64,000 bases of DNA from Gnetum montanum (GCA_015680685.1 MNCI01000270.1:240200-304199), one strand, 5' to 3'. Shown: positions 1 through 11,145, counted from the first letter of the stretch. The notes: a model not told the origin generated them from the letters alone. Made by a program: numbers and translations.

Positions 1-170
1 AAGAGAAGTCTCATTTGCTCAGGGGACATCTTGGCCAAGTGCAGCTAAGTTTCTAGAGACATCTTGGAATAATGTGAGACATCTTGAATGCAGCTGAGAT
101 GTCTTTGATGTAGTTGAGATATCTCACTTGCTAGGGCTAAATACAAAGATGCTTTTTTTGAGGTCTGGAA
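1..170. repeat. Cluster of short GACATCT/AGATGTC motifs, LTR-like
   Basis: The motif GACATCT or its complement AGATGTC recurs several times here, next to phrases such as CAGCTGAGATGTC and TCTCACTTGC. The same vocabulary (AGATGTCTCACTTG, CAGCTAGACATC) occurs in the copia-type LTR near 12795-12905, so this may be a fragment of a related LTR. No ends can be placed. The stretch from 171 to 402 holds nothing I recognise. Confidence 0.35.
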
Positions 171-402
171 CCTCTAGACACCTTCAAACAAGTTTCCATA
201 GCCTCCAAAACCTCGTAGACTCATCAAAATAAGCCCAAAACACTTCCAAACATGCCAAAATACCCTAAGATCATCATCAACAAAATAAAATAAAAATAAC
301 AATATAACACAAAAACATCTATGCACAAACATATTAATGATTAGACATAGGTTAGGTGATGTTCTCATCATTTATTGCATCCTTGAGAAATTAAACTTAT
401 AC

Positions 403-960
403 TCAAGTTGACTGTACATGTGGGATAGCATTAAGCCCCCACAAAGCCAAATCCTTCTCATGGATCAAAATGGCATCTTCAGACCCTTCATCATTCAAAT
501 GCACTAAGTACTCATGTGCGTTTCTACCTCTTATGCTTGTAGCCTTCCTTTCTTGTGACACAATTACTTTCCTTGGTAACTTGGTTGAGTTTGAGTCTTT
601 AAGTGCATCCTTGAGGATCTTAAGACTATTCCTCAAGTTTGATGCAACCACATTCCCGTATGTGCTCAAATCTAAAACATTAAAAACACAAGAAATAGAC
701 AAATCATTAGGTAAGTCCATCTCATAAGCATTTGGATTGATCTTGTTCCTGATTTGAAATGGATCAATTCTTCTTAACTTGAGCTTGCAGAATGCAAATT
801 CTTTTATCTTTCTTTACTCAAGTAAATTCAAACATAATCACCAGTTTGGAAATTAATTATTCTCTTGCCTTCATTAGTCTTAAAAATAGAATATTTTTAT
901 TTTTATTCAAGTAAGATTTAACTTGCTAATGTAATTCTCTCATTTTCTCAACAAGGTTTG
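403..960 (-). pseudogene. Chromovirus integrase C-terminus with decayed chromodomain
   Basis: Read on the minus strand, the segment from about 960 starts with a GD-V/Y block, continues through a conserved RIDPFQI...INPNAYEMDLP stretch and reaches ISCVFNVLDLSTYG. This is the usual C-terminal signature of chromoviral (Ty3/gypsy) integrases. The last 60 or so residues (about 403-590) have the spacing of a chromodomain: RGR-Y-EYLVH, acidic residues, then a final E-DL. The aromatic and WKG positions of the chromodomain are mostly lost. The reading frame is open from 720 to 403, and an in-frame stop lies upstream near 840. The rest of the element on this strand is missing. An RNase H fragment of a similar family follows on the opposite strand, so the two pieces are head to head. 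The family call is good; its exact clade is not resolved. Confidence 0.7.
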
Positions 961-984
961 AACTCAAAGAGGCACAATCTTCAA

Positions 985-1346
985 ATTTCTTCAAGAAGGT
1001 AAGCCAATTATATTATTTTCCAAAAAATTAAATGAATCTAGACAAAAGTATAGTGTGTATGAAAAGGAGTTATATGCTATACTTCAAGCCATTAAACATT
1101 GGATACATTACTTACTAGGATCAGAGTTTCTTTTATTTATTAATCATAGAGCACTTCAATTTTTGAATTCTCAAAAGAAATTAAGTACCAAGCGTATGAA
1201 ATGGGTAGAGAAATTGAAAGAATTTCATTTTGTTTTTAAACATTGGAGTGACAAGTCTAATGTTGTGGCTAATGCTTTGTCTAGAGTTCATGTTGTTTCT
1301 TCTAATGTGGAAGTTCAAGGGTTTGAATCTTTTACTTCATTAGATC
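985..1346 (+). pseudogene. Chromovirus RNase H domain fragment
   Basis: Frame +1 relative to 985 gives a typical retroelement RNase H: a Q-GKPI-FSKKLN start, then YSVYEKELYAI-QAIKHW, H-YLLGSEFLLFINH, LNSQKKLST, KWVEKLKEF and NVVANALSR. The catalytic TDH is replaced by INH and the VADALSRR hallmark reads VANALSR, so activity is unlikely. In an intact chromovirus this domain removes the RNA strand during reverse transcription and lies between RT and integrase. Here neither flank is present: an integrase tail lies upstream in the opposite orientation, and downstream from about 1347 the sequence changes to an unrelated direct repeat. The open frame from 1055 to 1417 runs past the domain into that repeat. 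Confidence 0.8.
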
Positions 1347-1387
1347 TCCTCATCCAAGTCTCATTTTATTTTATGCTAAGCTTTAAA

Positions 1388-2085
1388 TCCCACATTGAAA
1401 AATCAATGATAATGTAAGGAATATAAATAAATGAAGTTTTTGAATTGATAAATCAAATGAAAACTTCTTTGGTTAAAAATCATATAACTATGGATCATGA
1501 TTTGTGGTGGATTTCAATGTTGATTCAATAACACTAATTACTAAAGCCTAAGCTCTAGTAATTATTGTAAGTCAATCACCATTGAAATATACCCCAACTC
1601 TATAGATAATAGAGCATAGCGAAACTAAGCTATCATTTTATTCATTATTTTATGATGTCTAGTAACATGGATATACCATGCTCCTCATGCTTTAACTAAT
1701 CCAAGCCCACTATGTATTAATAAAACCAAATCAGATAGAAATTATTCCATAACATAGGCATAATCCCACATTGAAAAGACCATGACAATGTAAAGAATAT
1801 AAATGAATGACTTTTCCACATTGATAACTTTAATGAGAACTTGTTTGGTTAAGAACCGTCTAACTATGGATTAAGATTTGTAGTAGATTTTGATGGGGAT
1901 AGAGCCATACTAATTACTAAAGCTTGAACTCTAGTAATTGGTATTAGTTAGTTCCCATCGAAATCTACCCAACTCTGTAGACATAGTAATGAAGCACAAC
2001 TAAACCAAGCTGTCATTTTTTTACCATTCAAATCAATATCTCTAGTAAGATGGAGATATAATGCCCCTCATCCAAGTCTCATTTC
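1388..2085. repeat. Diverged direct repeat, two units of about 300 bp
   Basis: Unit 1 (about 1388-1690) and unit 2 (about 1755-2065) align end to end. Each begins with TCCCACATTGAAAA, passes GTAA-GAATATAAAT-AATGA, TTTGGTTAA, CTATGGAT, ACTAATTACTAAAGC and CTCTAGTAATT, and ends near a GGATATA-CATGC or GAGATATAATGC phrase. A further phrase, CTCATCCAAGTCTCATTT, flanks the pair at 1349 and 2065. The CCCACATTGA start with a nearby TATAAAT is reminiscent of small LTR or promoter-like repeats in plants, but no TG...CA ends or primer site were found. Confidence 0.6.
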
Positions 2086-2089
2086 ATTT

Positions 2090-2986
2090 ATTATATATTA
2101 TATATTTTAATTGAATTACAATTTGAAACTCACGTTTAAATTATATCTATATACAATTCATGAAGTTTTAATAATTATTTAAAATCATTATATGTATACA
2201 ACTTCTTCACATAATTAATAGTAAAGAACAAATTTATTTCACATGTTCTCTTTTTATCATGCTTTAACTAATAATAATAAAAGAAATTAAGTTTAGTAAA
2301 CTATGCTAGAGGATATGTAATACACCTACTATCAACTACCTCAATAAATGCTAAAAATTTTTACCATCAATACAATAAAGAGAAAACAAGATATACCCAA
2401 AATCCTAAGTGCTTGAACATCTTTCATAACTTCTCAGATCTTTCATAACATTTCTCAAAGGACACTGTCCGCAAAGTAGGAAATCACATCTTGAAAGAGC
2501 CCATAGGTTTGCCTAAGGATAGTGACTGCAAAAATAAGAAAGTACATCTGAAAATCTCAGGTATTCTTACAGCCTCCATTATCATGAAAATTTAATTTTT
2601 TCTAGTTGTACTCAATTCCTTCTAAATGTGTTAAATGTTTGCAGATCATTCCTTTACATTCTAGTTTTTAGGATTTACAGAAGCATCATAGATCATAGTT
2701 ATCAGAATATTCTATATTCTTGTCATCATTGAAAGAGAGAAAAGAAGTTCAAGATACTCTCACCAATGAACAATCATTTTAGAGTAACTTTTTATTACTT
2801 ATTTATAGATGATCCTTAATATTCCTTTCTTTTTGCAAATCCTAGGCCTAGAACATTTGAATATACTAACCACATTTGTTTTCTTATTAGATTTCATGTA
2901 CATTATTCTAGAGTCATATTTGTTGGGGAAATTTATTAACCCAAAGTATTCTACTTTCATTTCATTATCACAGGATTCCAACGTAG
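2090..2986. other. AT-rich stretch, no gene seen
   Basis: Low-complexity AT-rich sequence with frequent stops in all frames. It continues beyond the E1 insertion at 12119. The only structural landmark is its last five bases, 2987-2991 (GTAAC), which form the left target-site duplication of E1. Confidence 0.5.
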
Positions 2987-2991
2987 GTAAC

Positions 2992-3871
2992 TGATGAGTA
3001 GCGAGGTACCCCTACACTCAACCATACGAATACGAGCATTTCACGCATGATCTGGTCGAATTCCAAGGACTAAGTGCCTATGTGCCTTTGTGGAATAAGG
3101 ACGGGTTGGTTGATCGTTGTCTTCCCAAGCTTACCTGTATGTCACGATTGTATGGTTAAGTAAGCTTGAGGCATATGATTTTTATAACGTTTATGTTTTT
3201 ATGACTTGTTGCTAATAAGGGAGGAGAGAGAGATAACTAAGTGAGTAACTACTAATTAACTAGGCTTTAACTAATACTAACACCAGTGTCTGTTCTCACT
3301 TGCCATACACATCTTGAACCAGTGCAACACTACTGAGATTACCAAATGCTAATCGTTACTAGGTTACTAAGTGTTACATGCATGATCGAAGTGATTGTCC
3401 TGAGTGTAATTTAACGATTTGCTTAATTGATCAAAATGAATTGCTATGCTAATAATAGAAATGTAAAGTGCATAANTGAATGAAAGAGCTCGTCTTTATT
3501 GCCGTACACAAGGTGTGCTTAGGTACACAATGCTCGAATAAAGATCCATTCGCACTTCAACCTCCTACTGCGACCACTTGGAAAATGCTCTAACTTTTAG
3601 ACTACAAGACTTTCGCTACTTGATTGCTACAAGAGTTCTTTTGACTCCTTCTGAATTACTCCCTATTGTGCACCTGGGCACTGTATTTATAGGCCCAAGA
3701 GTAACCTAGGAATAACCTCTTTAATAATAACCACTCTAATAATAACCACTTTAATAATTAGAGTAACCACTCTAATAATTAGAGTAACTAATCCAATAAT
3801 AACCACTCTAATAATTAGAGGAACTGCTCTAATAATAACCACTCTAATTATTAGAGTAACCGCTCTCATGA
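2992..3871 (-). repeat. E1 3' LTR
   Basis: Left-hand copy, 880 bp, bounded by TGATGAG at 2992 and CTCATGA at 3871 (CATCA in the partner). It aligns along its whole length with 11165-12113, including the U3 tandem array at 3715-3868 and the TATTTATA (TATA box on the minus strand) at 3684-3691. A single N at 3476 replaces an AAAAT-rich stretch of about 65 bp that is present in the partner. Confidence 0.9.
3715..3868 (-). promoter_or_regulatory. E1 U3 array of AT-rich palindromes
   Basis: Tandem degenerate units of about 30 bp built around CTCTAATAATTAGAG, itself nearly self-complementary, separated by GTAACC and AATAATAACCA. The array lies between the LTR 5' end and the TATA box on the minus strand, that is, in the U3 promoter. 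The partner array is at 11963-12110. The repeats also create a spurious minus-strand frame of repeated VTLIIRVV-type peptide. Confidence 0.65.
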
Positions 3872-3886
3872 TACCCTTATGACTGA
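3872..3886 (-). promoter_or_regulatory. E1 polypurine tract (degraded)
   Basis: Directly outside the 3' LTR on its 5' side, the minus strand reads CAGTCATAAGGGTA. The other copies have CAGTCATGGGGGTA at the same place. This is the expected position of the plus-strand priming tract used in reverse transcription. E1 has lost two of the G residues. Confidence 0.65.
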
Positions 3887-5850
3887 ATGAAAACTTGTCC
3901 TTGAGTTCCTTACAAAATATTGGAAAGGTATGGTATTATTGACTAATTGACAACTAACGGTGGAATGGGATGACAGACTCAATGTGCCCAGTGAACGGAT
4001 CAATAAGCATATTACAACATTAGTGTTCATGACCATTGTGATGAACACTTGTACATAAATGACATCCAAGCCTTATTTGGCAACTTGAAGAGAAATAGAG
4101 AGAAAGAAGATGAAGCGTGTCTCTGCTAATGTTGAGATTACGCCTTCCATTGTTTATCCATAGCCATGCCACCAAACTTGCTCCTTTCGTAAATGCTCCA
4201 GTTCTGGTCCATCCTAAGTGCTTCCTCCAAGCCCAGTCCATTTTTTGTATGATCGTCATTTGCACACACAACACAGTCACAAATGAGCAAGGATAGATAA
4301 ACCACAATGGAGTTGATACCTTGCATCGATGTGAAGCGCATTGGCTGAGTTGTGGTTATGGCAAAACTAGTTTGAAGATTTATCACAGGTGACTACCCAA
4401 GATGTAGGGGTTAGGCAATTAGTAAAATGGAAAAAAATGAAAAATTTGAGCTAGGGCCCCCATAGCTAAGAGCGAACCTCTGGTAGCTATAAGATGGAAA
4501 AATATGAGGAACAAGAAAGATGGGAAAAAATAACAATGGCAACGTCAATAAAATGGATGTCATGAATGGGGATGAAATAAGAAATGATTGATTGCAGGAA
4601 ATGTTTAAAGGAAAGAAGTTAACAAGTGCACCAAAAAGGAATGGTAGTGGATCCTCCCCAAAGTAGGCTCATGCCCTTTATGCCCTAACAAACCCACAAA
4701 CCAAAGAGTCCATAGGTTGTAGAAAGTCATTTCTAAGCAAGAGTTAAAAACTTACCCATAAGAATTCACCAAAGAAAAATAATGCATCAACCTAGAATGG
4801 ACTATTGATAAAATCGGCAATGAGGTGAAAAAATGGGAAAAAATATGGAGAGGAAAGAATGGAATGGAATCCCATGAACAAGGTTGTGTAAAGTCCCTTG
4901 TGTATTTCATGGTTAATGTGATTGAGTTGAACTCATCCAAAATCCAGACTCAAACAAACCACATCCAGTGACCTCGCATCAACACACTTGACTAATCCAT
5001 CCACCTGAAGCAACAAGAATGCTTTCACAAAGAGTCACCACCATTCCAAGGAGACTGAGATGGAGAAGCAGGAAGCGAGAAAGGACCTTAGTTACAGGGA
5101 ACCTTCAGGCATGGGTAACATATCTTTCTAGTTCCATAACCAGTGCTTGTAGCCCTTTTATTTGTTCTAAGGGGTGTGCTTTAAATGGGAACCACACCAT
5201 GCAAATACCCATGCATTTTTTTGCATTTATTTTATCCAAAGGATGTGCTTTGAATTCTCACTTTTCTCATTTTTTTTTGCGTGAGAACTACACCATGCAA
5301 AGACTTATTTTTATTCACTTAGCTTCCTGATTTTTGAACAATGTTACAATGGTGGAAAACCCAAGAAAAAGCATCCAAGAACTAAAGAGAATGACTAGCA
5401 CAAATGCATTGAATCCCCTTGAGTCACACCCTTTTCATCCTTTGAGTCTTTCCTTGGTTTGAAAAATACACAGCCACCAATTCATTAACATGTTTACTTA
5501 GAAAAAGGGGACTGTACAGTTCCAAGCCAAAGGAGACCATAGAGTTGTATGGATGAGTGGACGACATGGACTCATTGCCTGTTTCATCAAAAGAACCATA
5601 CCTTAATATCAGCATCATAATTTAAAGGTAAAAACGAAACATTAGCAATCAATATGATATAATTCAATCCACCATCATGAGCACTTATTGAATGACAAAT
5701 AAATGCAATCAAGCAAACAAAGAAATAGTAAAAATATGAATGATGGTGTAAAGAAAAAATAAGAAAAGTTTAAAGAATGTGTAAAACAAAAAATGTGTAA
5801 AATGAAAATGTGTAAAAGAAAAAATTCAAAAAGAACCAAGGGCCTAAAAT
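3887..5850 (-). other. E1 non-coding 3' region
   Basis: About 2 kb between the end of pol and the 3' LTR. It has no open frame of note on the element strand and no envelope-like protein could be recognised. Conserved landmarks recur in E2, E5, E6, E8 and E12. One is a block ending in TAGCTATGGGGGCCC (minus strand, about 4450-4465). Another is a TCCTCCCCAAAGTAGGCTC phrase near 4654-4675. A third is the CCATGCAAAGACTT phrase near 5292. A short run of an AAAATGTGTAAAA minisatellite lies at 5740-5830. Confidence 0.75.
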
Positions 5851-5852
5851 GG

Positions 5853-6790
5853 TTAACATAGGTGGCCATCTCCCCCACGACTAAGTTGGAAGGAGGAGAT
5901 CCGAAATAGTAAGCAAGGTTGTCCATCAATAGAGGTAGCATGTGTACTGGCTGTTCTAAGCTCATGAAAAGGTTTGGTTTGTTGCACGTTGACCAAAAGT
6001 TTCTTGTTTGGGCTCTCAGGTTTGTATATTGTCATGGCCCTTGAAGGAAAAGTTGCATAAATAATATAAGGTCCTTCCCACAGTGTTTGAAATTTAGTAC
6101 ATTGTGGCACATGTGTGTTATTCCAGTAGAGAACCTTATCTCCCGGTTGATATTTAACTTTCCTAATCCTTAGGTCATGATGTTGTTTATTGAATGCCTT
6201 ATGCAATTCGTTAGATGATAGGACAGCTAGTTGGTTTTCATCTAATAAGTTAAGGGTTACTAACCATTGTTTCTGTGCTAGATCAAAGTCAAGGTTGAGG
6301 TCACATGCCATGGATAGTGTACGGAGCTTAGTTTGAATGGGAAGCATTGGCAATTTACCGTACACTAACTCATAGGGAGAGTAGCTTGTAGGGAGTTTCG
6401 ATGTGGAGCGGTATGCCCAAAGAGCATCATTCAGTTTAGTGCTTCAGTCTCACCTAAACTTGCTAACAGTTCTTGTCAATATCTTCATAATCTCCATGTT
6501 GGTGACTTTTGCTTGACCATTCACTTGGGGGTGGTATGGTATAGTCAATTTATGCTCAACCCCTAAGCATTGCATTAATTTCCAAAAATTTGCACCTATG
6601 AAGTGTATACCATTGTCTAGAATAAGTGCATGTGACACACCAAACTTGTTTATGATTTGTTGTTGAACAAATTGTGCAGCTGTAGATGATGTACAATCTT
6701 TAACAGTAGTTGCTTCAGCCCATTTTGTTAGGTAATCAACGACAACAAAAATATAAGCTTTTTCATTGGACATTGGTGTAATTGGCCCCA
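5853..6790 (-). pseudogene. E1 integrase core and C-terminus
   Basis: From 6791 the minus strand encodes the catalytic core: GPITPMSN, FVVVDYLTKWAEA with the first catalytic D, then LILDNGIHF with the second, and the GVEHKLTIPYHPQVNGQAKVTN block holding the glutamate region (altered here). From about 6365 come the ACDLNLDFDLAQK and LDENQLA blocks and the C-terminal fold QPGDKVLYW...WEGPYII, a GPY/F-type module, and the frame ends GGDGHLC-stop at 5853. In an active element this enzyme inserts the cDNA. There is a frame break between 6450 and 6365. The N-terminal HHCC zinc domain is missing because of the deletion at 6790. Confidence 0.85.
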
Positions 6791-6791
6791 A

Positions 6792-7580
6792 GCCAGTATG
6801 TCCAAGGAATAATCGAATATCTTTGACAGTTTCTGGTTGATAGGTAATTTCTTAGATAATTTTGATTTTCTCGAGGTCTACCTCTATCCCTTTGTGTGAG
6901 ATTTTGTGCCCTAGTACTACGCCTTCTTGGACCATCAAATGACTTTTCTGCCAATTGAACCTCAAATTGGTTTCTACACATCTTTTTAACACTTGCTCCA
7001 ATCGGTCCAAGGCTTGATCAATGTTTTCTCCATAGGTGGAGAAATCATCCATAAAGACTTCTACACCATTTCCTCGCTGTTGTTGGAATATGCTTAGAAC
7101 TAGTCGTTAAAATGTTGTAGGAGCATTGCACAAGCCAAACGGCATCTGTTTCTTTGCGAACATTCCCCAAGGATTGGTGATTGTAGTCTTGGCTTGGTCT
7201 TCTGGGGCTATTTATATTTGGTTATATCTGCTATAGCCATCCAGAAAATTGTAGTAGCGATGCCCTACGATGGTGTCTAAGACTTGGTCAACAAATGTCA
7301 ATGGAAAGTGATCTTTGAATGTTGCCATATTCAGTAGCCTGAAATCTATGCACACCCTCCATTTGCCTCCCTTTTTAGACACAATAACTAAGGGGCTAAC
7401 CCATTTTCTATCAGCAATGGGGTATATAAACCCAACCTTGAGAAGCTGTTTGATTTCTTCCTTGACTACTTGCTTCAGCTTTGGGTTCAAACGTCTTTGC
7501 TGTTGTCTTCGAGGTTTCATGGAGGGGTTGGTGTAAATGCTATGTTGGCATATCCTAGGATCTATTTCGGTCAATTCGGG
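6792..7580 (-). pseudogene. E1 reverse transcriptase, truncated
   Basis: On the minus strand the fingers and palm are clear: KQVVKEEIKQLL, GFIYPIADRKWVSPLV, VSKKGGKWRVCIDFRLLN, FKDHFPLTFVDQVLD and YNFLDGYSRYNQI (7574-7212). After a stop come the FGLCNAP region, then a FMDDFSTYG catalytic box near 7050, and CVETNLRFNWQKSHLMVQEGVVLGHKIS down to about 6852. The catalytic DD pair survives. The thumb/connection and all of RNase H are absent: the sequence breaks off near 6792 inside the region that reads FLGHIGYYRRF in other copies and joins integrase. RT copies the element RNA into DNA inside the virus-like particle. Confidence 0.87.
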
Positions 7581-7977
7581 ATATGACCAAGCGAAGGATT
7601 TTGACCATCTATTGATACCTTTAGTAGTTCTTCTTTCTGTTGAGGAGCAAGCTTAGCATTGATAATTACCAATTTTCCATTTTTAAGGAACATGTATTCC
7701 ATACTGGTTGGCAATGGTTTCAGCTTGAGGGGCTCTTGCTTAAATTTCTTAGGGATTTCCAACTTCCCCCAGTTGATATTTTCAAGGTTAAGACTTGGAA
7801 GTTTGTGGTGGAATTGCTCTAATGCGTCTATGCTATCGATGTAAGCACAAGTCAAACCCTCAGTTGGTTCCATGCATATAAGTGAACTACTTTCTTGATC
7901 AGCTATCAACCACTAGGTGTCTTCCTATCGTGTGGCTGCTGCATATAGACATTTTGTATGTTAATTACTTGTGCACA

Positions 7978-8460
7978 CTAATTGCATGTAGGCAATGTTA
8001 AACTTTGCACAAACCATGACCTCTGCACGCAATTACACCTTGTGTCACTGTATGCGATGTACGAAACTTTCTTCTTCTCGATCTTTTCAAATGTATTTTC
8101 CTTTGATATTTCTAGGGAAAGATCTTGGATTCCTAGGCGTGCATTGATGGTGCTTAGCCATGCTCTTCCCATTATGATTGGGATGTCCCCCTTACCGTTA
8201 TTTACCTGAATTACTAGGAAGGTAGCTGGGTACGACCACCCACAAATAGTGGTAACAATGTCTTTCACTAGTCTCAATGGGACAATGATGGACTGGTCGG
8301 CCAACTCTAGATGGATGTTTCTCTTTTTCAATGGAGGCAAGTTCCAAGTCTTGTACATTTCTTGAGAAATCAAGTTGACATCGAAACCTGAATCCAAAAT
8401 AGCCTTGCATGGCGCATTTCTAGCAATTTGTGAGTATATCGGAGGACTTCCAAGATCAGA
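7978..8460 (-). pseudogene. E1 aspartic protease
   Basis: The frame around 8397-7978 starts with the catalytic DSG followed by FDVNLIS, and continues with LELADQSIIVPL, the DIVTTICGWSYP-FLVI strand and DIPIIMGRAWLSTINA, where the second hydrophobic-hydrophobic-G motif reads IIMG. This is the retropepsin layout of Athila/Tat-type elements. The protease would cut the Gag-Pol precursor. A frameshift separates it from gag upstream. A linker of about 120 residues (7909-7571) leads to RT and ends in an LNLENINWGKLE-type stretch, the region in which the E2/E8 deletion breakpoint falls. Confidence 0.8.
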
Positions 8461-8711
8461 GAATTTCTTGGGAAGATGGCCAACTTTGATCCAATCGGTG
8501 GCATGTGTGAAGGTTGAGTTGAAGGAGTCTCCGAAGTTTTGATTGATATTGAGACATCTAAGGAATCAACTGCTTGTGATTGCAAGGGCTTGGTTGGTCT
8601 ATTGGTTCTAAAGAAAGGTCTTTTCTTCATGTGGTTGTTGGAACCAACAGTAGGTTAAGAGTTAATAGTCCTTGTGGCATTACATTGCTGTGGTTGGGAA
8701 GGGATTTTACC

Positions 8712-11027
8712 TTACATCGTGGGAGTAGGTGGTAGTGGAGCTATTGGTGGAAGAGATGTGGCTGAATGAGAAGGATGATATTCTTGTGAAATATCACCTC
8801 TAGAAGAGGGAGTCCCATAATACTCGTAGGCTTGGTAGTGAGGTTGAGGTGTGACGTGACCAGTAGAGTCATGTTCAAAGATTGGCTGCTGCACATAATA
8901 TCCATACAGGTTAGGTTGCCGATAAGGATACTGTTGCCTTGGTGGTGGCATTCTCCATGATTGTAGGTGCTGCTACTATTGATATTGCTTAATCGGTTGT
9001 GGTGGAGTTCCATTGGGATAATATGTTAAGGGTTGGTGGAACTGCCTTGGGTTACCTTAAGGATAAGGTAACCTTTAGGGTGTTTTCCTTTTGTTTAATC
9101 GTGGGTTGAGTGCATACACCTCAAACTCCTACAGATGTGAGATTACAGGGCAACATCCCTTAGGATGGTCATATTGACATATCTCACATCCACTATCATT
9201 GTCTGTTTCCAAATCCACAACCTCTTCAATAATGGCAACTTTGCCCTTACCCTTGCTACATGCATGTTTATCTTCTCTCTTTTTTCTTTTTTCGTGATCA
9301 CTACCTTGCTCTCTAGACTCCTCTACTATTTTAAGAATAGTTTGAAATCTATTATCTAGGGAATCCCACATTTGGTCTACCTTTGCCGAAACTTCTGATA
9401 TCATCTTTTGGAGAGGCAAAGTTTTCCTATTCACCATCTCTTGAAGTGGTGACTCTTTTTCATCCTCACAAAATCTTACTTCCCTCTTCTGGAGGGAAGG
9501 ATCTCGATTATACTCTTCTACACTTTCTCTCTTTCGTAGCTCACCTTCTTCCTTAGCAACTTGCTTCAATAGTCTTTGAATTTGATGGGACCTAAGCTAG
9601 AATAGTCTTCCTTAGGCATAAGTCCCAAGGGTTCTTCTTGTTTTATGCCTAAGCCCATCCACTAGATGTCGCAGTTGATCCCTTTGCGAATAACTATGGC
9701 TAGGACAACGATGTAACAGTGCATAATGTTGGTCCATGGCAGCATCCAAGGGTTCATGTCCTCCTTGTTTCTAGCCTTGGATTTGCCTTCGCAAGTTAGA
9801 CACTCAGGAGTATGTTTGGTACTTATCATTAAATAGTTGTAACATAGTACTTCACCTGCGAATGGATTCCAGTTTTAAAGATCGGTACCAGCTTTCCAGT
9901 TCTTTAACTAGTGTCTGTGGAAAGAACTTAAGGTTTTGTCATTCATTCTCTATATTTTGTAAGGCACACACATCATGGAATGCTTGTAAGTGATTCTGAG
10001 GATCAGCATTATATCCCCCTTCAAATCGTGGGATATTTTTCATATCTAACCTCTTGATCCTACTATCTTTCTGGTGCCTTGTTGGAATTCTAATAGCTTC
10101 AATTATGTCCAACATACTTTGAGTAGCGAGTAGGGGTTCATTGTGATTGCCTCATCCATGGTGTCTATGATGCATACGTTGTTCCCTACTCTCCCTTCTT
10201 CTATGTTGTGACTCTCTAGAGTGCCCTCATCCCCTTTCATGGCTATTTCTTCTATGACTTCCAGTTTGCCTACCTTTATTCCCATGGTCTTTTTCTTTAT
10301 GACCATGTTTGGATATTGAAGGAGAGGGTGAAGGAGATGATGAAGGTAAAGAATAAGGAGAATTATCACCATGACGGTGTCTGCTACCTTCTCTTCTATG
10401 GTCTCGGCCTCGATCGTGATTGCGATAAGAATGTCCATCATTATCATGAGTTCGTGTTCCTTTTTTGGATCCTTGGTGCCCATGGGTATGAGGACCTAGG
10501 TTATGAATAGTGGAATAAAGGTTTTGATACACAACCCTTTGGCCAAATTCAAGGGGAGGAACATTGTTGTGTGGCTGACTGCCTAAGGTAGGTTCACCAC
10601 CCTCATTTTCGCTTAAGACATGTGGGGCATCCTGGGACCACTTACCCTTCAAAGACTTGTGATGTCTCTCCTGTTGGAAGTCCCTTTGACATTGTGCCTC
10701 TATGGGATGGTATTCTCTCGAGTGATGGTCTTGCACAATGTATTCTGTGTATAAGTGCAGCATGCCAATTCGTGTGAGAGCAGAAAGAAGCATGCTTGGG
10801 ATTGAACAATCGGGAGGTAACACTATGTTACCTTCTAAGTCTCGCCAACGTAGTTGTCCTTCTTGATGGAGGATAAAGGTGAAGTCTTGTATATACTGAT
10901 CGAGATGAATATATACCACTCAAACTTGTTGAGGGACTAGCGGATTAACATCATGTGTATTATGCCGCCGACTATTTCCTATTTTAGACTTAGGCGGTGA
11001 GGCGCTTTTGTACGAAGAAGGAGACAT
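8712..11027 (-). pseudogene. E1 gag
   Basis: The start at 11027 follows the primer-binding site by about 120 bp and opens MSPSSYKS, matching the MSSSS starts of E2, E6 and E8. Three parts can be seen. First is an N-terminal module (to about 10700) containing GNIVLPPDCSIPSMLL, conserved in all copies. Second is a linker rich in R, H, D and then S/P (about 10480-10250). Third is the capsid-like domain (about 10080-9560), with YRSL-LESIRR and LHRC-H-Y-Q-DQLRHLVDGL, followed by a basic region, a zinc knuckle CX2CX3HX4C near 9170 and a proline-rich tail (8951-8712). Gag packages the RNA. Many stops and frameshifts make this copy non-functional. Confidence 0.82.
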
Positions 11028-11145
11028 ACTTGTGTATTCAGTGTGCAATGTATTCTTGTTTATTATATTTTATTACCAACCCTAAGGGTTTGTTCCAATG
11101 ATGTGAATTATTTCCTATGTTTTGGTTAACGCACAAACAACTAAG

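Noticed and set aside
470-727. 85-codon plus-strand frame
   Set aside because: It is the antisense shadow of the integrase/chromodomain frame at 403-720.
2799-2994. Small frames on both strands before E1
   Set aside because: About 60 codons, AT-rich, no motif, one ends within the E1 LTR.
3687-3869. Repetitive VTLIIRVV protein frame (also at 11950-12162)
   Set aside because: It is the translation of the U3 palindrome array of E1 and lies in the LTR promoter.
3887-5850. Envelope-like gene between integrase and the 3' LTR, as in some Athila elements
   Set aside because: No frame of sufficient length, no signal peptide or membrane protein conserved among the copies of this region.
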